Source of the DNA: Rickettsiales bacterium
Lineage (GTDB): Bacteria > Pseudomonadota > Alphaproteobacteria > Rs-D84
Assembly: GCA_031265235.1 (NCBI GenBank)
Contig: JAISCX010000011.1
Span: 1-33,526 of the forward strand
Reading direction: 5' to 3'
DNA: 33,526 nt
Shown: in pieces, positions 1-9,089 of the stretch
Numbering within the stretch: the first letter of the stretch is position 1
How the letters are laid out: every line of letters starts with the position of its first letter
The notes under the pieces: generated by a model
The model's input: only the letters and a program-made list of their open reading frames with translations
Database searches by the model: none
What the model was told of the DNA's origin: nothing
Position numbers and translations under genes: made by a program

Positions 1-2896
1 CGCCGCCGACAATCCATACGGATTTTTCAACCAACGCGCCAAGCAGCGAAACAGCCTCTGGCGCGCGGGGATGCTTTGATTTGGTCAGAACGGCGCGCAA
101 TTCCGATTCGTTTTTACGCTGCTTTTCAATATCGGTTTCGGATAGTAATTTTTCTATATCGGCGTCTTTTAATTTCGGTTCGTCCTTCGAAACTTCAAAC
201 AACAATCCGCGCAAAGCATTCTGTTTTTGGTTCAGCGCCAACCGCATCCCAAGTCCGTATTCCGCATTGTCTTCGAACAAAGAATTAGACCACGCGGGTC
301 CGCGGCCGGCGGCATCAGCGGTATACGGCGTTGTCGGCAGATTCGCGCCGTAAATGCTGGAACATCCCGTTGCATTCGCGACGATCATGCGGTCGCCGAA
401 TAATTGCGTCACCAGTTTCAGATAAGGCGTTTCGCCGCATCCCGCGCATGCGCCGGAAAATTCAAACAAATGTTCGCACATTTCGATATGTTTTGGAATA
501 TTCAGATTTAATTTATCGCGGGGCATCGGCGGCAATTCACTTGCAGCGTTAAATGCTTCTTGCTGGCCCCCTGCAACCGCTTCATCATAAGGAATCATTT
601 TCAGCGCATTCACAGGACAGTTCTTTGCGCAAATCTGGCAACCTGTGCAATCCGCCAGCGATATAGTCAGACTGAACTGCATATCCGCACCCAATTCAGG
701 CGTTTTCATCGGAACAGAATTTAATTGCTCTTTGCTATTTGCTATTTGCTCTTTGTTATTCGCATTTATGCGAATAACCGCATGCGGACAAAGCATAGAA
801 CATTTTCCGCATTGGATGCATTTGGACAAATCGCACGATGCAACACGGTCGGATATAGCACGTTTTTCAAATTTGGATGTGCCGATGGGATATTGTCCGT
901 ATGCGAAATCATCTTTGCTGAATGCCGATACAGGCAAAGCATCGCCGCGCATTGCCGCGATTTCGCCCAATACGCCTGCAATTTTCGCGGGCGCGTCTGC
1001 CGTCATGGCGGGCGTCCAATCCGGCGCAAAATTGGATGGCGAAGATGGCGGCGTATATTCCGTCAAAAACTCTGCCGCCCTGTCCACTGCGGCCCAGTTG
1101 GCCGCAACGACAGCCTCGCCTTTTTTGCGATAAGTTTTCTCAATCGCGTCTTTGGCATTTTGGGCGGCAATCGCCGGGTCGATAATTTTCGTCAGATTAA
1201 AGAAATTCAACATTATGAATGTATTGATTCGACGCCCCAATCCCAATTCTTCTGCACCGCGATTTGCGTCCAGAAAATATACCTTTGCACGCATGCGGAT
1301 AAGATGTTCCTGGACATCACGCGGCAGGTTTGCGAATGCATCGTCGGGCGCGCGTGATGTATTAATCATGACCGTGCCGCCGGGTTTCAGTGCGCAAAAT
1401 ACATCAAACCTTTGCGCGATCATGAATGATGACACGGAAATAAAATCCGCATATTCCACCAAATATTGCGAACGGATATGCGTCGGCGCAAACCGCAGAT
1501 GCGACGCGGTCAAACCGCCCGATTTTTTAGAATCATATACAGCATAAGATTGCGGATACAGGTCGGAATTTTCGCCAATAATTTTAACAATATTTTTCAC
1601 CGCCCCCACAGTGCCGTCGGATCCGATGCCATAAAGTATCGCGGATTTGTATCCAGCGTCATCGTTTGCAAATGCCGGGTCGGTCGCCAAAGACAACCCG
1701 GTAACATCGTCATCGATGCCGACGGTAAAATTATGACGCAGCGTGCCCAGCATCATGTTTTCAACGATTGCCTTTACATCGCGGGGCTTGAATTCTTTTG
1801 ACCCCAATCCATACCGCCCACCGAAAACGTGAGTTGCAAGTCGTGAATCGTGAATCGTAGATCTGGACAACGCCGCGACGACGTCCTGGTACAATGGTTC
1901 GCCGATTGCGCCCGGTTCTTTCGTGCGGTCAAGAACGGTTATGTTCTTTGCGGTCGCCGGCAATGCATCCAGGAATGCCGCGGTCGGGAACGGCCGGTAT
2001 AAATGCACCGCAATTATGCCAATTCCACCTGGCAGATGCGCCAATGTTTCATGTATCGTTTCCGCGGCCGACCCCATGACGACAATTATATTTTCCGCGT
2101 CTTTGTCCCCGATATAATCCACCAGTCCGTATTTCCGCCCCGTCAATTCTGCGAATTCATCCATCACCCCCGAAACTATTTCCGGAACCGCATCATAAAG
2201 GCTGTTCGCGGCTTCGCGGCCCTGGAAAAACACATCGGGATTTTGCGCGGTTCCGCGAACTGTCGGCGCGTCGGGTGTCATGCCGCGACCACGCGCCACC
2301 AGCATTAATTCGGTCGGAATCAGCGCGCGCAGCACTTCGTCCGGGATATGCTCTATCCGCGATTCTTCATGCGACGTGCGGAATCCGTCAAAAAAGTGCA
2401 AGAACGGCACGCGCGACCTTAACGTCGCCGCATGCGCGATGGCGGCCATATCGTGCGCCGCCTGGACATTGTGCGCGGACAGCATTGCGAACCCTGTTTG
2501 CCGCACAGCCATAACGTCAGAATGATCGCCAAAAATAGATAATGCATGCGTGGCAATTGCGCGCGCCGCGACATGCATGACAAACGGCGTCTGTTCGCCC
2601 GCGATCTTATACATGTTTGGAATCATTAAAAGAAGGCCTTGGCTGGCGGTAAATGTCGTTGCCATCGCGCCCATCTGCAATGCGCCGTGAATCGCGCCGG
2701 CGGCGCCGCCTTCGGATTGCATTTCTATCACGCCCGGAACCTGGCCCCAGATATTTTTCTTATGCTGGTATGCCCATTCGTCGGCAAGTTCCCCCATCGT
2801 TGACGACGGTGTAATTGGGTAAATCGCCGAAAATTCGCTGCACCGGTATGCCACGTCCGCCGCCGCCCAGTTGCCATCTGTTATAATCTTGGTCAT
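1..2896 (-). CDS. nifJ: Pyruvate:ferredoxin (flavodoxin) oxidoreductase, 3' end truncated by window edge
   Basis: Minus-strand frame from ATG at 2896 is open to the window edge (absent from ORF track because no stop). Begins MTKIITDGNWAAADVAYRCSEFSAIYPITPSSTMGELADEWA; contains two ferredoxin motifs (DCTGCQICAKNCPVNAL and CDLSKCIQCGKCSMLCPHAV) and a downstream CAGCGETPYLKLVTQLFGDRM motif. Confidence 0.95.
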   Translation of the reverse strand, partial: MTKIITDGNWAAADVAYRCSEFSAIYPITPSSTMGELADEWAYQHKKNIWGQVPGVIEMQSEGGAAGAIHGALQMGAMATTFTASQGLLLMIPNMYKIAGEQTPFVMHVAARAIATHALSIFGDHSDVMAVRQTGFAMLSAHNVQAAHDMAAIAHAATLRSRVPFLHFFDGFRTSHEESRIEHIPDEVLRALIPTELMLVARGRGMTPDAPTVRGTAQNPDVFFQGREAANSLYDAVPEIVSGVMDEFAELTGRKYGLVDYIGDKDAENIIVVMGSAAETIHETLAHLPGGIGIIAVHLYRPFPTAAFLDALPATAKNITVLDRTKEPGAIGEPLYQDVVAALSRSTIHDSRLATHVFGGRYGLGSKEFKPRDVKAIVENMMLGTLRHNFTVGIDDDVTGLSLATDPAFANDDAGYKSAILYGIGSDGTVGAVKNIVKIIGENSDLYPQSYAVYDSKKSGGLTASHLRFAPTHIRSQYLVEYADFISVSSFMIAQRFDVFCALKPGGTVMINTSRAPDDAFANLPRDVQEHLIRMRAKVYFLDANRGAEELGLGRRINTFIMLNFFNLTKIIDPAIAAQNAKDAIEKTYRKKGEAVVAANWAAVDRAAEFLTEYTPPSSPSNFAPDWTPAMTADAPAKIAGVLGEIAAMRGDALPVSAFSKDDFAYGQYPIGTSKFEKRAISDRVASCDLSKCIQCGKCSMLCPHAVIRINANNKEQIANSKEQLNSVPMKTPELGADMQFSLTISLADCTGCQICAKNCPVNALKMIPYDEAVAGGQQEAFNAASELPPMPRDKLNLNIPKHIEMCEHLFEFSGACAGCGETPYLKLVTQLFGDRMIVANATGCSSIYGANLPTTPYTADAAGRGPAWSNSLFEDNAEYGLGMRLALNQKQNALRGLLFEVSKDEPKLKDADIEKLLSETDIEKQRKNESELRAVLTKSKHPRAPEAVSLLGALVEKSVWIVGG
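726..760. repeat. Five degenerate tandem heptamers inside nifJ
   Basis: TGCTCTT TGCTATT TGCTATT TGCTCTT TGTTATT; encodes the in-frame linker NNKEQIANSKEQLNS between the two ferredoxin motifs. Confidence 0.8.
1828..1862. repeat. Five degenerate tandem heptamers inside nifJ
   Basis: CGTGAGT TGCAAGT CGTGAAT CGTGAAT CGTAGAT; in frame, encodes STIHDSRLATH just before VFGGRYGL. Confidence 0.7.
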
Positions 2897-2969
2897 ATTG
2901 TTTTCCTTGAATATTTGTGCCAACGATTATACATTCATATTCGCCTATTCGCAAGACCGAAATAACACA

Positions 2970-2998
2970 TTGACAAACTTACAATAGGCATATAAAAT
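2970..2998 (+). promoter_or_regulatory. Sigma70-like promoter upstream of the 3057 gene
   Basis: TTGACA (2970-2975), 17-nt spacer, TAAAAT (2993-2998). Confidence 0.6.
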
Positions 2999-3056
2999 GT
3001 CAACTTAGCCACCTTGCACAGCAGGAAAAAAATGATAATATAAAAAGGGTAAAAAA

Positions 3057-3422
3057 ATGAGCAAACCACATAAAACAGTCCAAATGTCAACAGAAGAACA
3101 GACCGTGCAAAAAACCATACTTTATCTTGCCACAGCACAACACTTTGTTGCGAAAACGAATTTGGAAGTATTACGTTTTTTATACAATGTTGTTTTCGAA
3201 CCCCGCAAAATTAAAAATGAAAAATTGGTAAATGAAATCAAAGGCCAAGCCTTTTCTGCCCTGAACTATGTTAGCCAGACATATAAAGCCTATAGCCAAG
3301 CCATGGACAACAACCAAAAGAAAGAAGCGAACCAGATATTAAAGCAATTCGACGAAGGGAAAAAGAATTATGCCTTTCTTACCACCAGCGTCACAGAAAT
3401 AAAAAATAGTATAGCGAAATAA
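3057..3422 (+). CDS. Hypothetical helical protein (121 aa)
   Basis: Open frame downstream of a strong promoter-like sequence; predicted mostly helical and charged composition. Confidence 0.7.
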   Translation: MSKPHKTVQMSTEEQTVQKTILYLATAQHFVAKTNLEVLRFLYNVVFEPRKIKNEKLVNEIKGQAFSALNYVSQTYKAYSQAMDNNQKKEANQILKQFDEGKKNYAFLTTSVTEIKNSIAK

Positions 3423-3442
3423 AAAAACCGGGCATTTGCCCG
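3421..3442 (-). terminator. Rho-independent terminator, minus orientation
   Basis: CGGGCA TT TGCCCG hairpin; on the minus strand it is followed by GTTTTTTT. Confidence 0.6.
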
Positions 3443-3458
3443 AGATATCGTTCCCATC

Positions 3459-3665
3459 ATGTCCAGAATCAATGTTTTTAACGGCAGCTGTCCGATTATA
3501 CTGAACCGTGTAACGGGCGAGATACAGAATAACGAAGTTCTGGAATTCATTAGGCTGAATTGCGCCGGGAACGGGATTGTGGTCCTGCCGGCAATAAAAT
3601 GCAACTGCATTGATAAAACAGCATGCCGCGAAGCATGGATAATATATAAAGAATTTATAAAGTAA
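3459..3665 (+). CDS. Small hypothetical protein (68 aa)
   Basis: ORF MSRINVFNGSCPIILNRVTGEIQNNEVLEFIRLNC...; short, no clear RBS. Confidence 0.35.
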   Translation: MSRINVFNGSCPIILNRVTGEIQNNEVLEFIRLNCAGNGIVVLPAIKCNCIDKTACREAWIIYKEFIK

Positions 3666-3675
3666 CGAAATTCAA

Positions 3676-4089
3676 TCAAAACAATTTCAAATCATAATCA
3701 GGCATATCGAAATTCCAAAGACATTGCAATCCGCGCGCCGGTATGGGTTCATGCAGAACATCTGCCAGCCCCAGTTTCCAAGCATATCTTCCAGGTCGCC
3801 AATCGCCAAAATCAATTTCCGTTTTTGATTGCGCCGCTATAAATTCCGGCGTCATATAAATACAATCCAGCAATTCGCAAACACATATTACTTTGCCGTA
3901 TGTTTCGAATAATTCAAAATTTTGCGAATGCCTTTTTACTAATTCCCAACCAGCGGCATCCATTATCCGCACACTGGCATGAATAGCAATCCATCCGCGA
4001 TGCCGCGTCGGCCATGAACGCGTCTCGTACTTCTTCAAACCCGCGGCAATCGCCCCTGCCCATGGCTGCCACAGTGTCAGAGCTTTCAT
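3676..4089 (-). CDS. ASCH-domain protein
   Basis: MKALTLWQPWAGAIAAGLKKYETRSWPTRHRGWIAIHAS is characteristic of ASCH-like proteins. Confidence 0.8.
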   Translation of the reverse strand: MKALTLWQPWAGAIAAGLKKYETRSWPTRHRGWIAIHASVRIMDAAGWELVKRHSQNFELFETYGKVICVCELLDCIYMTPEFIAAQSKTEIDFGDWRPGRYAWKLGLADVLHEPIPARGLQCLWNFDMPDYDLKLF

Positions 4090-5475
4090 TTATTTTTTAC
4101 CCTTGTCTTCTTTATCTTCCGGGGCCGGCTTTTCCTTGGATTCTATTTTCGCCATGGCGCGCACCATGTCGATCGCGCGCGACAGCTGGTAATCATTCTT
4201 GCCGCCAAATCGGAAATCAAACTCGTCGCCGTCATCCTTGTCGGACTTTTTGTCTTCCTCGCCATCCTTTCCATCTTCCTTTTTCCTTTTTTCCCTATCG
4301 CTTTTATCATCATCATTTTTCAATGCGCCGACAAGCGTTGCTTCGGAAAATATATCGCGCTTTTTTTCCAAAACTTCAACCTTGGACTGTAATACTTCAA
4401 CGTCCGGCGTGATGCCTTTGGCCTGGATGCTTACACCGTTCGGCGTATAATACCGCGCGATGGTCAGATGAATCGCCGTGCCGTCGCCCATGGGCTTTTG
4501 TTGCTGCACACTGCCCTTGCCGAATGTTTGCGCCCCCATGACGATTGCGCGATTGTTGTCCTGCAACGCACCCGCAACGATTTCCGACGCCGATGCGGAC
4601 CCATGGTTAACCAGCACGGCAATCGGCTTGCCATTTGCAAAATCGCCCGGCTTTGCCATTGAAACCTCTATATCGCCCTTGTCGCGTCCGCGGGTCGAAA
4701 CTATGTCGCCGCTATCTAGAAACGCGTCCGCGACATCGATCGCCGCGGTCAGGTATCCACCGGGATTATTGCGTACATCAATAATGTATCCCTTGACCTT
4801 TTTCTTTTCCAGCGCTGCAACCGCATCCTTTAATTCGCGCGAAGTAGTCGCGCCGAAATCAGAAATGCGAATATATCCGACATCGTCATCCTTTACTTCA
4901 TATTTTATGGATTTGACTTTTATAATCGCGCGGCGAAGCGTTATTGTACGCGGATCGCTGCCGGGCTGCATGATGGTAAGCTTTACTTTTGTTCCAGGGC
5001 GTCCCTTCATTTTTTTCACGGCCTGATTCAGGGTCAGCCCGCCCACCTGTTCGCCGTCAATATGGGTGACATAGTCGCCGGCCTTGATGCCTGCGCGCGC
5101 GGCGGGTGTGTCGTCGATCGGGGAAATTACGCGAATTACACCCTTGTCCGCAGTGATTTGAATGCCAAGTCCGCCGAATTCGCCATGCGACTTGTCTGTA
5201 AAATCTTTCATTTCTTCGGCATTAAGGTATGAAGAATGCGGATCCATAGACGCCAGCATGCCGTTCATCGCCGCTTCCAGCAGTTTCTTTTCATCCACTT
5301 CTTCCACATAGTTTTCCCGCGCAGCTTCAAATACCAGCGCGAATTTCTTAAGATGTTCGTAAATCTGTTCGTCCGTCAGGTGTTTGATCGGCTCTTTTTT
5401 TTCGGCATCCGCGGCGATCACGCCGGACACAACCGATATTGATATCAACGCCGACGCTAATATTTTTTTGAACAT
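4090..5475 (-). CDS. ctpA: S41 family C-terminal processing peptidase (CtpA-like)
   Basis: Signal peptide, PDZ segment (GIKAGDYVTHIDGEQV), catalytic region VNHGSASASEIVAGALQDNNRAIVMGAQTFGKGSVQ; charged C-terminal tail. Confidence 0.95.
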   Translation of the reverse strand: MFKKILASALISISVVSGVIAADAEKKEPIKHLTDEQIYEHLKKFALVFEAARENYVEEVDEKKLLEAAMNGMLASMDPHSSYLNAEEMKDFTDKSHGEFGGLGIQITADKGVIRVISPIDDTPAARAGIKAGDYVTHIDGEQVGGLTLNQAVKKMKGRPGTKVKLTIMQPGSDPRTITLRRAIIKVKSIKYEVKDDDVGYIRISDFGATTSRELKDAVAALEKKKVKGYIIDVRNNPGGYLTAAIDVADAFLDSGDIVSTRGRDKGDIEVSMAKPGDFANGKPIAVLVNHGSASASEIVAGALQDNNRAIVMGAQTFGKGSVQQQKPMGDGTAIHLTIARYYTPNGVSIQAKGITPDVEVLQSKVEVLEKKRDIFSEATLVGALKNDDDKSDREKRKKEDGKDGEEDKKSDKDDGDEFDFRFGGKNDYQLSRAIDMVRAMAKIESKEKPAPEDKEDKGKK

Positions 5476-5589
5476 ATCTTCCCTTTAATTTATAACGTTT
5501 GTAGAATTAGCAAAATATTAAACGCAAAGCAATATAATATATATTGACAATCTATATATATAGTATAACATATAAACAAAAGACCCGAC

Positions 5590-6336
5590 ATGCCCAAAGC
5601 AGACCTAAAATTTGAGATAAATGAAAATAACCAGCGCATAAAAGCTTTGCTACGCAAGTACCCGTTGCTGCGCACAGAATTGACCGGCTGGGCAAAGTCC
5701 GAGGTATATATTGAAAACAAGGTACTTATCCCCAAAAATGAAAATATTTCCCTTAATTATACCTATATGCAGAATCAGCAAGGGGCGATGGACTATATCA
5801 CACGAAAAAAATATCAAATAATAAATTTATCCAAAGCATCCACCCAAGAAATATCATCCGCCAGAATAGGAATGGCATCAGAAATCCGCAGTCTGCATCA
5901 GATGTTGTGTAAAAACACAGGTATTATCGGCGGAGCACTAAGAATCGAAGAAAGGATACTGGGGTTATTGAATATTATTGCCCCTGGTCCCGAATTAATT
6001 TATTATAAAATGGATGACGTTTATTATTACATGATAGACGACAAGCTTGACCCGATAAGCAAGGCTTTGCGCGCACATATAGACATAGTGACGATTCAAC
6101 CGTTCCGGGATTATAACAAAAGACTGGCGCGAATGGCAATGAATTGGACGTTGGTCCAGAACGGATATACGCCCATGCTGTTTCATTATAAGCAAGACCG
6201 TGAAAAATACATGCACGCGATAGCAAAAAGGGATGGAAAGTCCACATATTATGACTTTATGCAGAAAATCATGCTGCGCAGTCAAAATGAAATAATCCAA
6301 ATCCTATCCAAAGGCGGAAAGATCACCCGCCAATGA
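5590..6336 (+). CDS. Fic/DOC-fold protein with degenerate Fic motif
   Basis: Segment AHIDIVTIQPFRDYNKRLARMAMNWTLVQNGYTPML aligns by eye with Fic HPFRDGNGRxxRxLxNxxLxxxGYPP. Confidence 0.7.
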   Translation: MPKADLKFEINENNQRIKALLRKYPLLRTELTGWAKSEVYIENKVLIPKNENISLNYTYMQNQQGAMDYITRKKYQIINLSKASTQEISSARIGMASEIRSLHQMLCKNTGIIGGALRIEERILGLLNIIAPGPELIYYKMDDVYYYMIDDKLDPISKALRAHIDIVTIQPFRDYNKRLARMAMNWTLVQNGYTPMLFHYKQDREKYMHAIAKRDGKSTYYDFMQKIMLRSQNEIIQILSKGGKITRQ

Positions 6337-6409
6337 ATTCTTTCCATAATACTATGCACCCCCGGCACAGACATAGAAGATCTGATGAAATATTTTAACT
6401 TTTCTATTC

Positions 6410-7501
6410 CTAGTCCGGTTCGTTGAACAAGCGCGCGGGATTAATCGCTTTGCCGCCGCGACGAATTTCCAAATATAATTCCGGTCTGCCGCCGTTCTTG
6501 TCGCTGTCTGGCATGCGGCCGATGGGTTCGCCCGCCAGAACTTCCTGGCCGACAAGAACATCCGTAGTGCCCAGGCCGGCCATTACCGAATTATATCCAT
6601 TCTTATGAGACAGAATCAAAACGCGCGCATATCCTTTGAAACTGTCCGCAAATTTCACAAAGCCGTCGGCAGGCGCCGCGACAAGCGATTCTCCGCGCGC
6701 GCGAATACGCCAGCCATCGGAAACCAGACCCAAAGCGGACTTTTCCCCAAACACGGCAACCAATCGGCCAGATACCGGCGCGTTTAGCTTTTTCGTGCTG
6801 AACGAAGTATCTGCGGAAAGCGCGCTTGATCCGACCCCCGCCGCCAATTCCGCCAGATTCTTTGCCCGCGCGGACAATTCGCGAAGACGTTTCTGCAATT
6901 CATACTGTTCCGCCCGCAGTTTTTCATTTTGCGCTGTGCGCGTACGCAACAGCTTGTCCAGCGATGCTCTTTCCGCGTTGTATTTTTTGGCCGTCGCGTC
7001 AAATTTCCTCTGCTCTATTTTCTTGTCCGCCTGGGTTTCTTCCAATTCCGCAATTTGCGCGGCGGCAATCTTCATTTCCGAATCAAACTGCTGCGCGACG
7101 CCGACCAGCAGGACGCTGGACAACACATACTCTCTGGCGTCATCTGTTGCAAACACAGGGTGCAAAGACATCGCGAGAACCCCGCCCGCGGCGTCCGCCA
7201 TGCGTCCGCGGTGAACAGAAATAATTGCCTCCAACGCGGCGCGGCGGCGTTCCAATTCGTTGATTTTATCGCGAAGCGATGTACGCTTTGCCTCCAGCTT
7301 GTCCACCCTGCCCGCCGCGCGCACCAAGTCTTTTTTTGTTTTATCAACAGTCCTGTCGGATTCTTTTACTTTTTTTTCCGCGGCCTTGTTTTCCGCTTCG
7401 GTCTTTTTAAGCTGCGCCTGAACCATGGCCAAGTCCACCGATGCCGCCGGCGCCGCAAGCGGCGCCATAATCAACATAACAATTAACAATAACTTCTTCA
7501 T
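6410..7501 (-). CDS. EnvC-like murein hydrolase activator, M23/LytM domain
   Basis: Signal peptide MKKLLLIVMLIMAPLAAPAA, long coiled coil, C-terminal LytM-like region (LGLVSDGWRIRARGESLVAAPADGFVKFADSFKGYARVLILSHKNGYNSVMAGLG). Start moved to ATG 7501. Confidence 0.88.
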   Translation of the reverse strand: MKKLLLIVMLIMAPLAAPAASVDLAMVQAQLKKTEAENKAAEKKVKESDRTVDKTKKDLVRAAGRVDKLEAKRTSLRDKINELERRRAALEAIISVHRGRMADAAGGVLAMSLHPVFATDDAREYVLSSVLLVGVAQQFDSEMKIAAAQIAELEETQADKKIEQRKFDATAKKYNAERASLDKLLRTRTAQNEKLRAEQYELQKRLRELSARAKNLAELAAGVGSSALSADTSFSTKKLNAPVSGRLVAVFGEKSALGLVSDGWRIRARGESLVAAPADGFVKFADSFKGYARVLILSHKNGYNSVMAGLGTTDVLVGQEVLAGEPIGRMPDSDKNGGRPELYLEIRRGGKAINPARLFNEPD

Positions 7502-7586
7502 GCCAACAGCATACCAAAAAACGTCCGTAATTTCCACTTGAATAAATATCGCTTCTGTAATAAATTTTAATAGAGGAATCAATTTT

Positions 7587-9086
7587 TTGAACAAAAGCGC
7601 TGTATTTTATCATTTTTGCCCGGCCTGCTTTTTGCAGGCATTTGTTGCCGCCATTACATTTCTGCATGCGAATTCCGCGCATGCCGCAACCGTTATTATC
7701 ACCAAAACACAGATGGCCTTTTGCTTTCAGTGCACAAGCGTCAATGATTTTAAATCATGCGTTTTTGGAACATCCAGCGCCAGCCAATTCGTGCTGGACG
7801 GGTGCGCCCTGAAAAAGACAGTCGCAAAAAAGCCGGACAATACCCAACCGAACAGTAATGATAATAATACCGGCGCCCAGGATCAGAACAACAATACGAA
7901 CAGCGATAAAGGCGCAAGCGATGAAGGCATATCAGCAAACGATGTCAGCAACACAATTCCATCGGCCCTTGAATGGCGCGGGGCAAGCGCGCTGGACAAG
8001 GAAAAATGCGGCGCGCTCCTCCCCGGCAGTAATTACAAATGCTGTTTTAATTCCAAGAATGTGCCTTTGTATAACGCTTATTTTCATTGGAACGAAACCC
8101 TGAAGAAATGTTTGTGCATTAACGGCGCAGGCATTGCGGAGTTCGGCGTACCTGGTAATGAAAATTGCCAATGCCAGAACAACGCGCGGCTGATTGATGG
8201 AAAATGCCAATGCCCTGCCAGCACAAAAAGATCCGATACTGGTAAAAATGACTGGGAATTCGAATGCGTTTACGACAGCGATGATGCCAGACAATGCGAA
8301 AGCAGGGCGACATCAACTTCTTCTATAACAGGAACTGTATACGACCAATATTCTTTTTGGGATAATGCACAGAAATTATGCCTGTGCAGGAGTGGCGCCG
8401 GCATACCAAAATCGGTGGCAGCCGTCGGTGGTATTTGCGCATGTCAGCATAACGCATCGTTACAGAATGGAAAATGCGCGTGTATGCCCAATGCTACCAA
8501 AACAACAACCGGAACAAATGAATGGGAATTCGAATGCCTTTACAAAGACACCAGTGGAAATTTGACACCTGAAAATCACACCGCCTTGATAAACAATGGC
8601 CAAGGGCCAGCAATGGCAAGCGGCAATTATCTGGAATGGAGGGCATTTTGCAAAGAAGCCGACAGCGGTTCCGGCCGTGACGGAAGCGACGCCTGCGCGA
8701 ACAAACAGTTCAAAAACGCGGTCGGGTTCAAGGGCTGGACTTCATATACTGGGGGAACTCTTACATGGTCGTTCTATAAAACCAAAGAAACCGCCGAAAG
8801 AAAGCTGGCCTCTGCCTATGACTTGGGGGGAAAGATACGGCTGGTATTGCAATCCATAGATAAATTTGCCTATGGCTGGTGGCTTTTGGGATACGACAGC
8901 ACCAGCCCAACCAACATTTGTTATGATTACGATACCATGGCCGGCGTGATGTGCAGACCTTATGGATCCGGCCTGATCTGGTTCGATGGCAAGGAACGCA
9001 AATTCATATTGCAACAACAGCAAATTAATCCGATGGCGATAGACTTTGGCAAAATAATATATTCCGAATATCCAGAAGGCATGTAG
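7587..9086 (+). CDS. Exported Cys-rich protein with duplicated CxC module
   Basis: TTG start with GAGGA upstream; signal peptide; two related units (CLCINGAGI...CQCPASTKRSDTGKNDWEFECVY and CLCRSGAGI...CACMPNATKTTTGTNEWEFECLY). Confidence 0.8.
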   Translation: MNKSAVFYHFCPACFLQAFVAAITFLHANSAHAATVIITKTQMAFCFQCTSVNDFKSCVFGTSSASQFVLDGCALKKTVAKKPDNTQPNSNDNNTGAQDQNNNTNSDKGASDEGISANDVSNTIPSALEWRGASALDKEKCGALLPGSNYKCCFNSKNVPLYNAYFHWNETLKKCLCINGAGIAEFGVPGNENCQCQNNARLIDGKCQCPASTKRSDTGKNDWEFECVYDSDDARQCESRATSTSSITGTVYDQYSFWDNAQKLCLCRSGAGIPKSVAAVGGICACQHNASLQNGKCACMPNATKTTTGTNEWEFECLYKDTSGNLTPENHTALINNGQGPAMASGNYLEWRAFCKEADSGSGRDGSDACANKQFKNAVGFKGWTSYTGGTLTWSFYKTKETAERKLASAYDLGGKIRLVLQSIDKFAYGWWLLGYDSTSPTNICYDYDTMAGVMCRPYGSGLIWFDGKERKFILQQQQINPMAIDFGKIIYSEYPEGM

Positions 9087-9089
9087 GCG

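Noticed and set aside
645-1357. Plus-strand ORFs of 162 and 210 aa
   Set aside because: Antisense to nifJ, which is a continuous and conserved minus-strand frame.
3057-3422. Considered as a distant DGR Avd accessory protein
   Set aside because: Small and helical but 11 kb from the RT, with no recognisable Avd features.
4199-4330. Low-complexity stretch in ctpA as a possible tandem array
   Set aside because: Irregular Asp/Glu/Lys codons encoding a charged tail; no fixed period.
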